Below, piece after piece: positions 26,093 through 33,952 of a stretch of DNA of 64,000 nt. This DNA is from Streptomyces xanthochromogenes (GTDB taxonomy: Bacteria; Actinomycetota; Actinomycetes; Streptomycetales; Streptomycetaceae). The notes beneath the pieces were generated by a model. The model saw only the letters and a program-made list of their open reading frames with translations, was not told where the DNA came from and did no database searches. A program made the translations under genes and the position numbers. Where the stretch lies: NCBI RefSeq assembly GCF_014650455.1, contig NZ_BMUZ01000005.1, positions 310,001 through 374,000 on the forward strand, written 5' to 3'. Each line of letters begins with the position of its first letter. The stretch's first letter is position 1.

Positions 26093-27235
26093 ATGGTCGA
26101 CACCACCACGCCCGCCAGCCCCGTCTATGTGATCGGCGCCGGTCCCGGCGGACTCGCGGTCGCCGCCGAGCTGCGCGCGCGGGGCGTGCGGGCGGTCGTG
26201 CTCGAGAAGTCCGACGCGGTCGGCGCTTCCTGGCGCCGCCACTACGACCGGCTGCACCTGCACACCACGCGCCGCCTGTCCGCACTGCCGGGACTGCGGA
26301 TGCCGCGCCGGTTCGGGCGGTGGGTCTCGCGCGACGACGTGGTGCGCTATCTGGAGAAGTACGCCGATGTCCACGAGCTGGAGATCGTCACCGGGGTCGA
26401 GGTCGACCGGGTCGAGCGCGGGCCCGGCGGCGAGGGATGGGTGCTGTACGCGACCGGGGGCCGACGGCTCTCCACGCCGGCGGTGGTGGTCGCCACCGGG
26501 TTCAACCACACGCCGTACGTTCCCGCGTGGCCCGGCGCCGAGTCGTACGTGGGTGAGCTGCTGCACGCCGGCCAGTACCGCAACCCCGCCCCCTTCGTCG
26601 GGCGGGACGTGCTCGTCGTCGGGGCCGGGAACACCGGGGCGGAGATCGCGGCCGACCTCGCGGAGGGCGGGGCGGGGCGGGTACGGCTCGCGGTGCGGAC
26701 ACCGCCGCACATCCTCCGCCGGTCCACCGCGGGGTGGCCCGCGCAGGCCACCGGCATCCTGGTGCGCCGGCTTCCGGTACGCCTGGTGGACGCGGCGGCG
26801 TCGGTGACCGAACGGCTCTCCGTGCCGGACCTCTCCGCGTACGGCCTGCCGCGGCCGGCCAAGGGGCTGTACTCGCGGGCGCGGGAGGGTGCGATCCCGG
26901 TACAGGACGTGGGGCTGATCGACGCGGTGCGGAATGGTCGGGTCGAGCCGGTCGCGGCGGTCGAGTCCTTCGACGGCACCAAGGTCGTCCTCGCGGACGG
27001 CACGCGGGTCTCGCCCGAGGTGGTCGTCGCGGCGACGGGCTACCGCCGGGGCCTTGAGGGTCTCGTCGGCCACCTCGGGGTGCTGGACCAGCGGGGCCGG
27101 CCCCGGGTGCGGGGTGCGCGTACGGTGCCGGGGGCTTCGGGGCTGTACTTCACCGGGTTCACGAATCCGATCAGCGGGATGCTGCGCGAACTCCGCCTGG
27201 ACGCGGCCCGCATCGCCCGCAGCCTCGCCCGCTGA
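26093..27235 (+). CDS. flavin-containing monooxygenase (CzcO/YUCCA-like)
   Basis: 380 residues. FAD Rossmann motif YVIGAGPGGLAVAAELRARG (about 11-30), GASWRRHYDRLHLHT, NADPH motif VLVVGAGNTGAEIAADLAEGG, and the late ATGYRRGL and FTGFTNPISGMLRE. Class B-type flavoprotein oxygenases oxygenate soft nucleophiles or carry out Baeyer-Villiger-like chemistry. ATG 26093 is chosen; the longer frame from 25919 lacks family similarity. It lies among regulon genes but no operator copy is seen in front, so co-regulation is uncertain. Confidence 0.88.
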   Translation: MVDTTTPASPVYVIGAGPGGLAVAAELRARGVRAVVLEKSDAVGASWRRHYDRLHLHTTRRLSALPGLRMPRRFGRWVSRDDVVRYLEKYADVHELEIVTGVEVDRVERGPGGEGWVLYATGGRRLSTPAVVVATGFNHTPYVPAWPGAESYVGELLHAGQYRNPAPFVGRDVLVVGAGNTGAEIAADLAEGGAGRVRLAVRTPPHILRRSTAGWPAQATGILVRRLPVRLVDAAASVTERLSVPDLSAYGLPRPAKGLYSRAREGAIPVQDVGLIDAVRNGRVEPVAAVESFDGTKVVLADGTRVSPEVVVAATGYRRGLEGLVGHLGVLDQRGRPRVRGARTVPGASGLYFTGFTNPISGMLRELRLDAARIARSLAR

Positions 27236-27240
27236 CCCCA

Positions 27241-27270
27241 AGCCCCGAGCCCCGAGCCCCGAGCCCCGAG
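27241..27270. repeat. short AGCCCCG heptamer repeat, four units
   Basis: Four tandem AGCCCCG units (27241-27268) lie just after the monooxygenase stop, in the 297-bp gap before the CoA-ligase gene. The rest of the gap is GC-rich sequence plus operators 6 and 7. Confidence 0.7.
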
Positions 27271-27439
27271 ACTCCGCCCCGGCCCCCTGACCCCGCGGGC
27301 AAACCCCGCCGCCGGGCGATCGGAATGCGCCAGGGGGGCGCCGCGGGGGTTTGGGAGGGGCCGGGTTCGGGGGAGGCCCAGCCCACACCCCCGGTCCCGC
27401 CCGCGCCGCAGGGTTCAGGCTTTGCCCGCAGAGCCATTC

Positions 27440-27454
27440 CTGACAGACCGTCAG
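27440..27454. promoter_or_regulatory. regulon operator 6 (distal of a pair)
   Basis: CTGACAGACCGTCAG, identical to operator 8. It is the first of two copies before the CoA ligase. Confidence 0.75.
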
Positions 27455-27463
27455 TTCTGTAAT

Positions 27464-27478
27464 CTGACTGTGCGTCAG
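27464..27478. promoter_or_regulatory. regulon operator 7 (proximal of a pair)
   Basis: CTGACTGTGCGTCAG, centred 24 bp from operator 6 and 54 bp before the CoA-ligase ATG. The tandem arrangement could allow cooperative or tighter repression. Confidence 0.75.
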
Positions 27479-27532
27479 CTGACATCGGCACGGCTCAGTC
27501 AGGCAGGCCAACGACCAGGAGCGGGCGGAACG

Positions 27533-29758
27533 ATGCTTGGATCGACTCACGGCACCCTCACGACCGACTTCCGCGCGCGCGTGGTCGCCTGCGGCGAGCA
27601 GCCCGCCCCCGGCGCCGTCCACGGCAGAGCCGCGGGCGAGGGCGACCTCGACGTCAGCGGGCGCCCGCTGTACGCCGACGTACCGGACCTGGACCGCTTC
27701 TTCCGGCCCGAGTCCGTCGCCGTCGTCGGCGCCTCCGACGCCGAGGGCCGGCCCAACACCGGCATCACCCGCCAACTCCTGGACTGGGCGCGGCGCGTCG
27801 GCGCCCGCATCCATCCCGTCCACCCCACCCGGGACACCGTCTTCGGGCTGCCCTGCGTGGCATCCGTCGCGGACCTGCCCGAACAGGTCGACCTCGCCGT
27901 GCTCCTGGTCGGCGACCCGATCCCCGTCATCGAGGAACTCGCCGAGTCCAAGGTGAAGTTCGCCGTCGCCTTCGCCTCCGGCTTCGCCGAGACCGGCGAA
28001 CAGGGCGCCGCCGCACAGGAGCGGCTCGCCTCCGCCGTCAAGCGGTCCGGCATCCGGCTGCTCGGCCCCAACACCAACCTCAACGCCTTCGAGCGCTTCC
28101 GGGACGACCTCGACGGGCCCGCCATCGCGCTGATCACCCAGTCCGGCCACCAGGGACGGCCCGTCTTCACGCTGCAGGAACTGGGCGTGCGGCTCTCGCA
28201 CTGGGCACCCACCGGCAACGAGGCCGACCTGGAGACCTCCGACTTCATCTCCTACTTCGCCGAACGCCCCGAGGTCGGCGCCATCGCCTGCTACGTGGAG
28301 GGCCTCAAGGACGGCCGCGCCTTCCTGCTCGCCGCCGACCGCGCGGCCCGCGCCGGCGTCCCCGTGGTGGCCGTCAAGGTCGGCCGCACCGAGGCGGGCG
28401 CGCGCATGGCGGCCTCACACACCGGCAAGCTGACCGGCGCGGACGACGTCGTGGACGCCGCCATGCGCCAGTACGGCGTCATCCGCGTCGACGGGCTCGA
28501 CCAACTCCAGGACACCGCAGCCCTGTTGGCCCGCGCCCGCACGCCGCGGGCGGACGGCGTCGTGGTGTATTCGATCTCCGGCGGCACCGGCGCGCACTTC
28601 TCCGATCTGGCCACCGCCGCCGGGCTGCGCCTGCCGCCCCTGTCCGCCGCCAAGCAGGCCGAACTCCACGAGTGGATACCGCCGTACCTCAACGTCGCCA
28701 ACCCCGTCGACAACGGCGGCCACCCCGTCGGCGACTGGCGCGGCCGCAAGATCATCGACGCGATCCTCGCCGACCCGTCCGTCGGCGTCCTCATCTGTCC
28801 GATCACCGGCCCCTTCCCGCCCATGAGCGACAAGCTGGCCCAGGACCTGGTGGACGCGGCGGAACAGACGGACAAACTGGTGTGTGTGGTGTGGGGCTCC
28901 CCGCTCGGCACCGAGGCCGCCTATCGCGAGACGCTGCTCGGCTCGGACCGCGTCGCCACGTTCCGTACGTTCGCCAACTGCATCGGCGCCGTCAAGGCCT
29001 ACCTCTCCCACCACCGGTTCACCACCGGCTACCGCTCCCCCTTCGACGAGGCACCCCGCGTGCCCTCCCCGTCCTTCCGCAAGGCACAGGCCCTGATGCG
29101 CCCGGGCCAGCAGCTCAGCGAGCACGCGGCGAAGCAGCTCCTTCGCGCGTACGGCATCCGGGTGCCGCGTGAGCAGCTCGTGACCAGTGCGGCGGCCGCC
29201 GTACGGGCGGCGGGGCTCGTCGGCTACCCCGTGGTCATGAAGGCCTCCGGCGCCCGCCTCGCCCACAAGACCGAACTCGGCCTGGTCAAGGTCGGGTTGA
29301 CCTCGGCCAGTCAGATCCGGGACGCCTATCGCGAGCTCACGGACATCGCCCGGTACGAGGGTGTCGACCTCGACGGCATCCTGGTGTGCCAAATGGTCGA
29401 GCGGGGCGTCGAGATGGTGGTCGGCGTCGGGCACGACTCCCTGTTCGGGCCCACCGTGACCGTCGGCCTCGGCGGTGTCCTGGTCGAGGTGCTCGGCGAC
29501 TCCGCCGTCCGCGTGCCCCCCTTCGGCGAGGGCCAGGCCAGGGACATGCTCGACGAGCTCCGGGGGCGGGCGCTGCTCGACGGCGTACGCGGCGGGCCCC
29601 CGCTGGACGTGGACGCCCTCGTCGAGGTCGTCCTGCGCGTCCAGCGCATGGCCCTCGAACTGGGCGACGAACTCTCCGAGCTGGACATCAACCCGATCAT
29701 GGTGCTGCCGCGCGGCCAGGGCGCCGTCGCGCTCGACGCGCTCGCCATCTGCCGCTGA
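27533..29758 (+). CDS. acyl-CoA synthetase of the ADP-forming (CoA-binding + ATP-grasp) type
   Basis: 741 residues. A leader of about 45 residues is followed by a CoA-binding domain (FFRPESVAVVGASDAEGRPNTG), two succinyl-CoA-ligase-like domains (LLGPNTNLNAFER; SHTGKLTGADDVVDAAMRQ) and a C-terminal ATP-grasp domain (QLLRAYGIRVPREQLV; GYPVVMKASGARLAHKTELG; ELDINPIMVLP). It has the domain order of acetate/acyl-CoA ligase (ADP-forming), a third and mechanistically different CoA ligase in the regulon. It could use the reverse reaction to recover ATP from a pathway acyl-CoA. ATG 27533 has AGGAG upstream. The first gene after tandem operators 6 and 7. Confidence 0.9.
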   Translation: MLGSTHGTLTTDFRARVVACGEQPAPGAVHGRAAGEGDLDVSGRPLYADVPDLDRFFRPESVAVVGASDAEGRPNTGITRQLLDWARRVGARIHPVHPTRDTVFGLPCVASVADLPEQVDLAVLLVGDPIPVIEELAESKVKFAVAFASGFAETGEQGAAAQERLASAVKRSGIRLLGPNTNLNAFERFRDDLDGPAIALITQSGHQGRPVFTLQELGVRLSHWAPTGNEADLETSDFISYFAERPEVGAIACYVEGLKDGRAFLLAADRAARAGVPVVAVKVGRTEAGARMAASHTGKLTGADDVVDAAMRQYGVIRVDGLDQLQDTAALLARARTPRADGVVVYSISGGTGAHFSDLATAAGLRLPPLSAAKQAELHEWIPPYLNVANPVDNGGHPVGDWRGRKIIDAILADPSVGVLICPITGPFPPMSDKLAQDLVDAAEQTDKLVCVVWGSPLGTEAAYRETLLGSDRVATFRTFANCIGAVKAYLSHHRFTTGYRSPFDEAPRVPSPSFRKAQALMRPGQQLSEHAAKQLLRAYGIRVPREQLVTSAAAAVRAAGLVGYPVVMKASGARLAHKTELGLVKVGLTSASQIRDAYRELTDIARYEGVDLDGILVCQMVERGVEMVVGVGHDSLFGPTVTVGLGGVLVEVLGDSAVRVPPFGEGQARDMLDELRGRALLDGVRGGPPLDVDALVEVVLRVQRMALELGDELSELDINPIMVLPRGQGAVALDALAICR

Positions 29759-29824
29759 CCCCCGTCGCCGCCACCACCGCCCCATCCCCCGCACGCTCCC
29801 CACGCCGCTGCCCTGGAGCCCCGC

Positions 29825-30637
29825 ATGGACCCCCTGGACTCATTGGTACTGCACGCCACTGACAACGGCGTCTCATGGATCACGCTCAACCGCCCCGAGG
29901 CCATGAACGCGGTCACCTGGGACCAGCGGGAACGGATCATCGCGCTGCTCGGCGAAGCCTCCGCCGACCCCGCCGTACGGGCCGTCGTGATCACCGCCAC
30001 CGGGCGGGGCTTCTGCGCGGGAGCCGACCTGCGGGGCGCCCCCGTGACACGGACCGACGCCGACGGCGAGCGCGTCACGGGCGACGTCGCCCGCACCATC
30101 CGGCAGGGCGCGCAGCGGCTCGTCACCGCCGTACTCGACTGCGAGAAGCCGGTGATCGCCGCGGTCAACGGCACCGCCGCCGGACTGGGCGCACATCTCG
30201 CGCTCGCCTGCGACCTGGTCCTGGCCGCGGAGTCCGCCCGGTTCATCGAGGTGTTCGTCCGCCGGGGCCTGGTGCCCGACGGCGGCGGCGCCTACCTGCT
30301 GCCCCGCCTGGTGGGGCCGCAGCGCGCGAAGGAGCTGATGTTCTTCGGCGACGCGCTGGCGGCGGCCGATGCCGAGCGGATGGGCCTGGTCAACCGGGTC
30401 GTCGCGGACACCGAACTCGCCGCCACCGCGAAGGAGTGGGCCGAGCGGCTCGCCGCCGGCCCGACGCGCGCGCTCGCCCTCACCAAACACCTGGTGAACG
30501 CCTCTCTGGACGCCGACCGCACCACCGCCCTCGCGGCCGAGGCCTGGGCCCAGGAGATCAACATGAGCACCCGGGACGCCAACGAGGGAGTGGCGAGCTT
30601 CGTCGAGCGCCGCACCCCCAAGTACCGCGGTCTGTAA
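29825..30637 (+). CDS. enoyl-CoA hydratase/isomerase, PaaG-like
   Basis: A 270-residue crotonase: GRGFCAGADLRGAP, VIAAVNGTAAGLGAHLALACDLVLA, IEVFVRRGLVPDGGGAYLLPRLVG, TKHLVNASLD and the C-terminal EGVASFVERRTPKYRG. The Asp in VPDGGGA at the second catalytic position is typical of PaaG-type isomerases and some ring-enoyl-CoA isomerases. It lies 66 bp downstream of the CoA ligase in the same direction, probably co-transcribed from the operator 6/7 promoter. Confidence 0.92.
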   Translation: MDPLDSLVLHATDNGVSWITLNRPEAMNAVTWDQRERIIALLGEASADPAVRAVVITATGRGFCAGADLRGAPVTRTDADGERVTGDVARTIRQGAQRLVTAVLDCEKPVIAAVNGTAAGLGAHLALACDLVLAAESARFIEVFVRRGLVPDGGGAYLLPRLVGPQRAKELMFFGDALAAADAERMGLVNRVVADTELAATAKEWAERLAAGPTRALALTKHLVNASLDADRTTALAAEAWAQEINMSTRDANEGVASFVERRTPKYRGL

Positions 30638-30687
30638 GCTGGTTGGGGACCGGGCTGTCAGTCCGACCCGCCCTCGACCCTTCCTAT

Positions 30688-30702
30688 CTGACAGACCGTC
30701 AG
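30688..30702. promoter_or_regulatory. regulon operator 8, 5 bp before flavin reductase
   Basis: CTGACAGACCGTCAG ends 5 bp before ATG 30708. With no ribosome-binding site before that ATG, a leaderless transcript is likely. Confidence 0.72.
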
Positions 30703-30707
30703 GTTCA

Positions 30708-31325
30708 ATGTGTTGCGTGATGGGACACGCAGGGATGGCGGCCACCGTCGTCCGATACCTCAGGTCCGTCGGCGCCGCCACGGCTGCCGAGCCCGTCGAA
30801 TTCCTGCCCCGGCCGGACCTCAGGGCCGTACGGGACGACGAGCGGGCGCCGGTCGATCCCGGCGAGTTCCGGCGGGTGCTCGGGGGGTTCGCGAGCGGGG
30901 TCACCGTCATCACCGCCGAGGACGTGGCCGGCCCCACCGGCTTCGCCTGCCAGTCCTTCGCCTCGCTCTCCCTCGACCCGCCCCTGGTCGCCTTCATGGT
31001 GGCCCGTACGTCGACGACCTGGCCCCGCATCGCCCGGGCCGGGGTCTTCTGCGTGAACGTCCTCGGCGCCGAACAGGGCTCGCTGTGCCGGGGGTTCGCG
31101 GTCAGCGGCGCCGACAAGTTCGCCGGTGTCGCCTACGACGCGGCACCCGCGACCGGCTCGCCGCGGCTCGACGGCGTACCGGCGTGGATCGACTGCCGCA
31201 TCCACACCGTGCACACCGGCGGGGACCACCTCATCGTGGTCGGCCGCGTCGAGGCCCTGGGGGCCACCGACGACGCGGACCCGCTCCTCTTCCACCGCGG
31301 CAGGTTCGGCCGCTTCGGCGAGTGA
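30708..31325 (+). CDS. flavin reductase family protein, HsaB-like
   Basis: 205 residues (about 190 if ATG 30735 is used). A flavin-reductase split barrel: FRRVLGGFASGVTVITAED, GFACQSFASLSLDPPLVAFMVART, GVFCVNVLGAEQ, DKFAGVAYD, IDCRIHTVHTGGDHLIVVGRVEAL, PLLFHRGRFGRF. These stretches parallel HsaB, the reductase of the steroid 3-HSA hydroxylase HsaAB. The enzyme would supply reduced FMN/FAD to a group D-type oxygenase, but no HsaA-like oxygenase is in the window; its partner may be elsewhere. The N-terminal extension of about 45 residues is unusual. Confidence 0.9.
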   Translation: MCCVMGHAGMAATVVRYLRSVGAATAAEPVEFLPRPDLRAVRDDERAPVDPGEFRRVLGGFASGVTVITAEDVAGPTGFACQSFASLSLDPPLVAFMVARTSTTWPRIARAGVFCVNVLGAEQGSLCRGFAVSGADKFAGVAYDAAPATGSPRLDGVPAWIDCRIHTVHTGGDHLIVVGRVEALGATDDADPLLFHRGRFGRFGE

Positions 31326-31379
31326 GGCCGCCGACCGGTTCCGGTTCCAGATCCGGTTGCGGTTCCGTACGTCTCCGGG

Positions 31380-32102
31380 TCACCACGACCCGTCGGTGAT
31401 CAGGCCCCCACTGCGGGTTTCCACGCGCAGAGTGCCCCGGTCGTCGTACACCGCGTGCCGCCAGTCCGCGAAGACCTCGGCCACCCTGCGGCCCTGCCAG
31501 TCACTGGCGCCCGGCGGCGGCGCGAAGTTGACCGTCACCACGGCCCGTTCGGCCCCGCCGTGCCGCTCCTTGCGTACGCGTACCGCCACGATCGACGGCC
31601 ACATCCCGTCATCGGCCTTGGTGAGGTGCTGGGAGTAGTAGTCGACGAAGTCCCGCGTCATGTCGAACCACCCGGCGGGAAGGCAGGGCACGGCGGTGCC
31701 GTCGGTGGGCGGACCGGGCGTCCCAGGATCAGCGTCCGTCGGAGGACCGGGCGTCCCGGGATCGGCATCCGTCGGAGGACCGGGCGTCCCAGGATCAGCG
31801 TCCGTCGGAGGACCGGGCGTCCCAGGATCAGCGTCCGTCGGAGGACCGGGCGTCCCAGGATCGGCATCCGTCGGAGGACCGGGGGTGCCGGGATCGGCAT
31901 CCGTCGGCGCCTCGTCCGCGGAGGTCGTGTCGCCGCCGCACGCCCGCCCCGCCGTCGCGGACGGCTTCGCCGCCGGGGCCACGGACGCCGGGTCGCCCGG
32001 CCGGGCCGTTCCGCAGCCGGTCACGGCGGCGCACAGCAGGGCCGCGACCAGCGCGGCGCGCGGCACCGCACTCCGTACGCCCGTCGCACCGATGGCGTTC
32101 AC
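31380..32102 (-). CDS. lipoprotein with six 11-residue Pro/Asp repeats
   Basis: 240 residues. GTG 32102 (AGGGGG upstream) gives a lipoprotein signal peptide ending in the lipobox VTGC. A linker follows with six exact TDADPGTPGPP repeats, then a C-terminal domain of about 90 residues (MTRDFVDYYSQHLTKADDGMWPSIVAVRVRKE, VVTVNFAPPPGASDWQGRRVAEVFADWRHAVYDD). The repeat forms a flexible stalk holding the domain off the membrane. Function unknown. It converges on the flavin reductase. Confidence 0.85.
   Translation of the reverse strand: MNAIGATGVRSAVPRAALVAALLCAAVTGCGTARPGDPASVAPAAKPSATAGRACGGDTTSADEAPTDADPGTPGPPTDADPGTPGPPTDADPGTPGPPTDADPGTPGPPTDADPGTPGPPTDADPGTPGPPTDGTAVPCLPAGWFDMTRDFVDYYSQHLTKADDGMWPSIVAVRVRKERHGGAERAVVTVNFAPPPGASDWQGRRVAEVFADWRHAVYDDRGTLRVETRSGGLITDGSW
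31707..31904. repeat. 33-bp in-frame tandem repeat (6 units) in the lipoprotein gene
   Basis: Six 33-bp units encode TDADPGTPGPP. Two synonymous unit types are mixed (CCAGGATCAGCG-like and CCGGGATCGGCA-like on the plus strand). The near-identity at DNA level suggests recent expansion and likely length variation between strains. Confidence 0.85.
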
Positions 32103-32171
32103 GGCATCCCCCTCACCCCTGGGCGGAACCCGGGCCCCGTACGGGCCGCTCCCCCGCACAGGAAGAGGGGA

Positions 32172-33476
32172 TCAGGCGGGGAGCGGTTCCCCCGCGGGGT
32201 CCCGGCGCCGGATGACCAGGGCCATCAGCGCGGCCGCCGCGCACATCGCGCCCGAGGCGTACCAGACGACGTCGTAGCTGCCGAAGACATCGCGGGCCAC
32301 CCCGCCGAGGAAGGCGATGACGGCCGCGCCCACCTGGTGCGAGGCGAGCACCCAGCCGAAGACGATCGCGCTGTCCTCGCCATAGTGGTGTCGGCACAGG
32401 GCGATGGTCGGCGGCACGGTGGCCACCCAGTCGAGCCCGTAGAAGACGATGAAGAAGATCATCGGCGGGTGGACGGCCGGTGCGAGCAGCATCGGCAGGA
32501 AGAGCAGCGAGATGCCGCGCAGCGCGTAGTACGTGGCCAGCAGCCGGCGCGACTCGAAGCGGTCGGTGAGCCAGCCGGAGAAGATCGTGCCGACGACGTC
32601 GAAGACGCCGACCACCGCGAGCAGCCCCGCCGCGGCCGTGACCGGCATGCCGTGGTCGTGCGCGGCCGGTACGAAGTGCGTCTGGACCAAGCCGTTGGTG
32701 GAGGCGCCGCAGATCGCGAAGGTGCCCGCGAGCAGCCAGAACGGCCCGGTGCGGGCGGCCTTCACCAGGACGGTGAGGGTACGGCGGGCGGCCCCGGTGA
32801 CCGGGGCGGGCTTGGGGACGTACGCGGTCGAGCCGTACGGCGCGAGGCCCACGTCCGCCGGGTGGTCGCGCAGGAGCAGCCAGACGAACGGGACGACGGC
32901 GAGGGCCGCCAGGGCCACGGTGACGGCCGCCGGGCGCCAGCCGTGTGCCTCGACCATCCAGGAAAGCAGCGGCAGGAAGATCAGCTGGCCGGAGGCGGAG
33001 GCCGCGGTCAGGACGCCGGTGACCAGGCCGCGGCGCTCGGTGAACCAGCGGTTGGTGACGGTCGCGGCGAACGCGAGGGCCATCGATCCGCTGCCCAGAC
33101 CCACCAACAGGCCCCAGTACAGCATGAGTTGCCAGGCGGAGTGCATGAAGACGGTGAGCCCGGAGCCCACCGCGATCACGGTCAGGGCGACCGCGACGAC
33201 CTTGCGGATGCCGAAGCGGTCCATGAGGGCGGCGGCGAAGGGCGCGGTCAGTCCGTACAGCGCGAGGTTCACCGAGACCGCGGCCCCGATCGTGCCGCGC
33301 GACCAGTGGAACTCGTTGTGCAGCGGTTCGATGAGGAGCCCGGGCAGCGAGCGGAAGGCCGCCGCACCGATGATCGTGACGAAGGCGACGGCCGCCACGT
33401 ACCAGGCTCGGTGGATTCGGGGCGCGGCCTCGCGCTGCCGGGTGGGCCCGGCGGGCCGGTTCGTTGTCTGGGTCAC
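32172..33476 (-). CDS. MFS transporter, monocarboxylate/OxlT-like
   Basis: 434 residues with about 12 membrane segments. Characteristic pieces are FRSLPGLLIEPLHNEFHWSRGTIGAAVSVNLALYGLTAPFAAALMDRFGIRKV and GWLTDRFESRRLLATYYALRGISLLFLP, placing it near the OxlT/MCT family of organic-anion carriers. It could import the pathway's carboxylate, but no regulon operator precedes it. GTG start with a weak ribosome-binding site; it lies 70 bp from the lipoprotein gene. Confidence 0.9.
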   Translation of the reverse strand: MTQTTNRPAGPTRQREAAPRIHRAWYVAAVAFVTIIGAAAFRSLPGLLIEPLHNEFHWSRGTIGAAVSVNLALYGLTAPFAAALMDRFGIRKVVAVALTVIAVGSGLTVFMHSAWQLMLYWGLLVGLGSGSMALAFAATVTNRWFTERRGLVTGVLTAASASGQLIFLPLLSWMVEAHGWRPAAVTVALAALAVVPFVWLLLRDHPADVGLAPYGSTAYVPKPAPVTGAARRTLTVLVKAARTGPFWLLAGTFAICGASTNGLVQTHFVPAAHDHGMPVTAAAGLLAVVGVFDVVGTIFSGWLTDRFESRRLLATYYALRGISLLFLPMLLAPAVHPPMIFFIVFYGLDWVATVPPTIALCRHHYGEDSAIVFGWVLASHQVGAAVIAFLGGVARDVFGSYDVVWYASGAMCAAAALMALVIRRRDPAGEPLPA

Positions 33477-33524
33477 GTCATCCAGGCTGGCCGGGGGCGG
33501 GCGATCGCACGAGTGGCCCGAAGG

Positions 33525-33881
33525 TCACCCTTCGCAGGGATCGGGCCACGGCTCGGACCGAATCCGGCGCAGGCGGCTGATCCCGGGGACCGCGAGCAGG
33601 ACGAACGCGGCGATCGGCCCCATCCAGGCGCCAAGGGCGTGTCCGACGGAGGAGGCGGGCCAACCGGCCCCGAGCAGCCCGGCGGCGAGCGCGACCGGAA
33701 CCATGCCGTCGCCGAACGGGGCGACCGTGCGGGCCGTGAAGAAGAGCCGGAAGCCGTGGTTCCAGAGGGCCGCCCCGGCGGGGGCCGCCTGCGACGGGAC
33801 CCGCGTCCGGGGAGCGGCCGCGGGCACGGTTTCGTGGGTGGCCTCGGGAATGCCCTGGCCGATCGGGGACTTGTCCATCAC
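33525..33881 (-). pseudogene. MFS transporter remnant: N- and C-terminal ends fused
   Basis: 118 residues. Residues about 38-85 match the N-terminus of drug-type MFS carriers (LWNHGFRLFFTARTVAPFGDGMVPVALAAGLLGAGWPASSV) and the following stretch (GPIAAFVLLAVPGISRLRRIR) reads like the end of the last membrane helix and cytoplasmic tail. About 10 helices are missing between them, without loss of frame. An internal deletion of a full-length transporter is the simplest reading. A small two-helix protein kept for another purpose cannot be excluded. Confidence 0.6.
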
Positions 33882-33911
33882 AGGACGGCAGGTCTATCAG
33901 CTCCACCGGCT

Positions 33912-33927
33912 AGTGGTCTGTACCACC
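33912..33927. promoter_or_regulatory. dre-like GntR-type palindrome
   Basis: AGTGGTCTGTACCACC. The core TGGTCTGTACCA matches the DasR dre core TGGTCTAGACCA at 10 of 12 positions. It lies between the divergent MFS remnant and the GlxA-type regulator, 25 bp before the latter. Confidence 0.45.
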
Positions 33928-33952
33928 GGCCCCTTTGTCGCGGAGGGACGAG

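Noticed and set aside
26084..28201. 705-residue ORF antisense to the monooxygenase and CoA ligase
   Set aside because: Spans two well-supported genes and the operator-bearing gap; no motifs.
31707..31904. CRISPR array
   Set aside because: Repeats are contiguous, in frame and encode a Pro/Asp stalk; no spacers and no cas genes.
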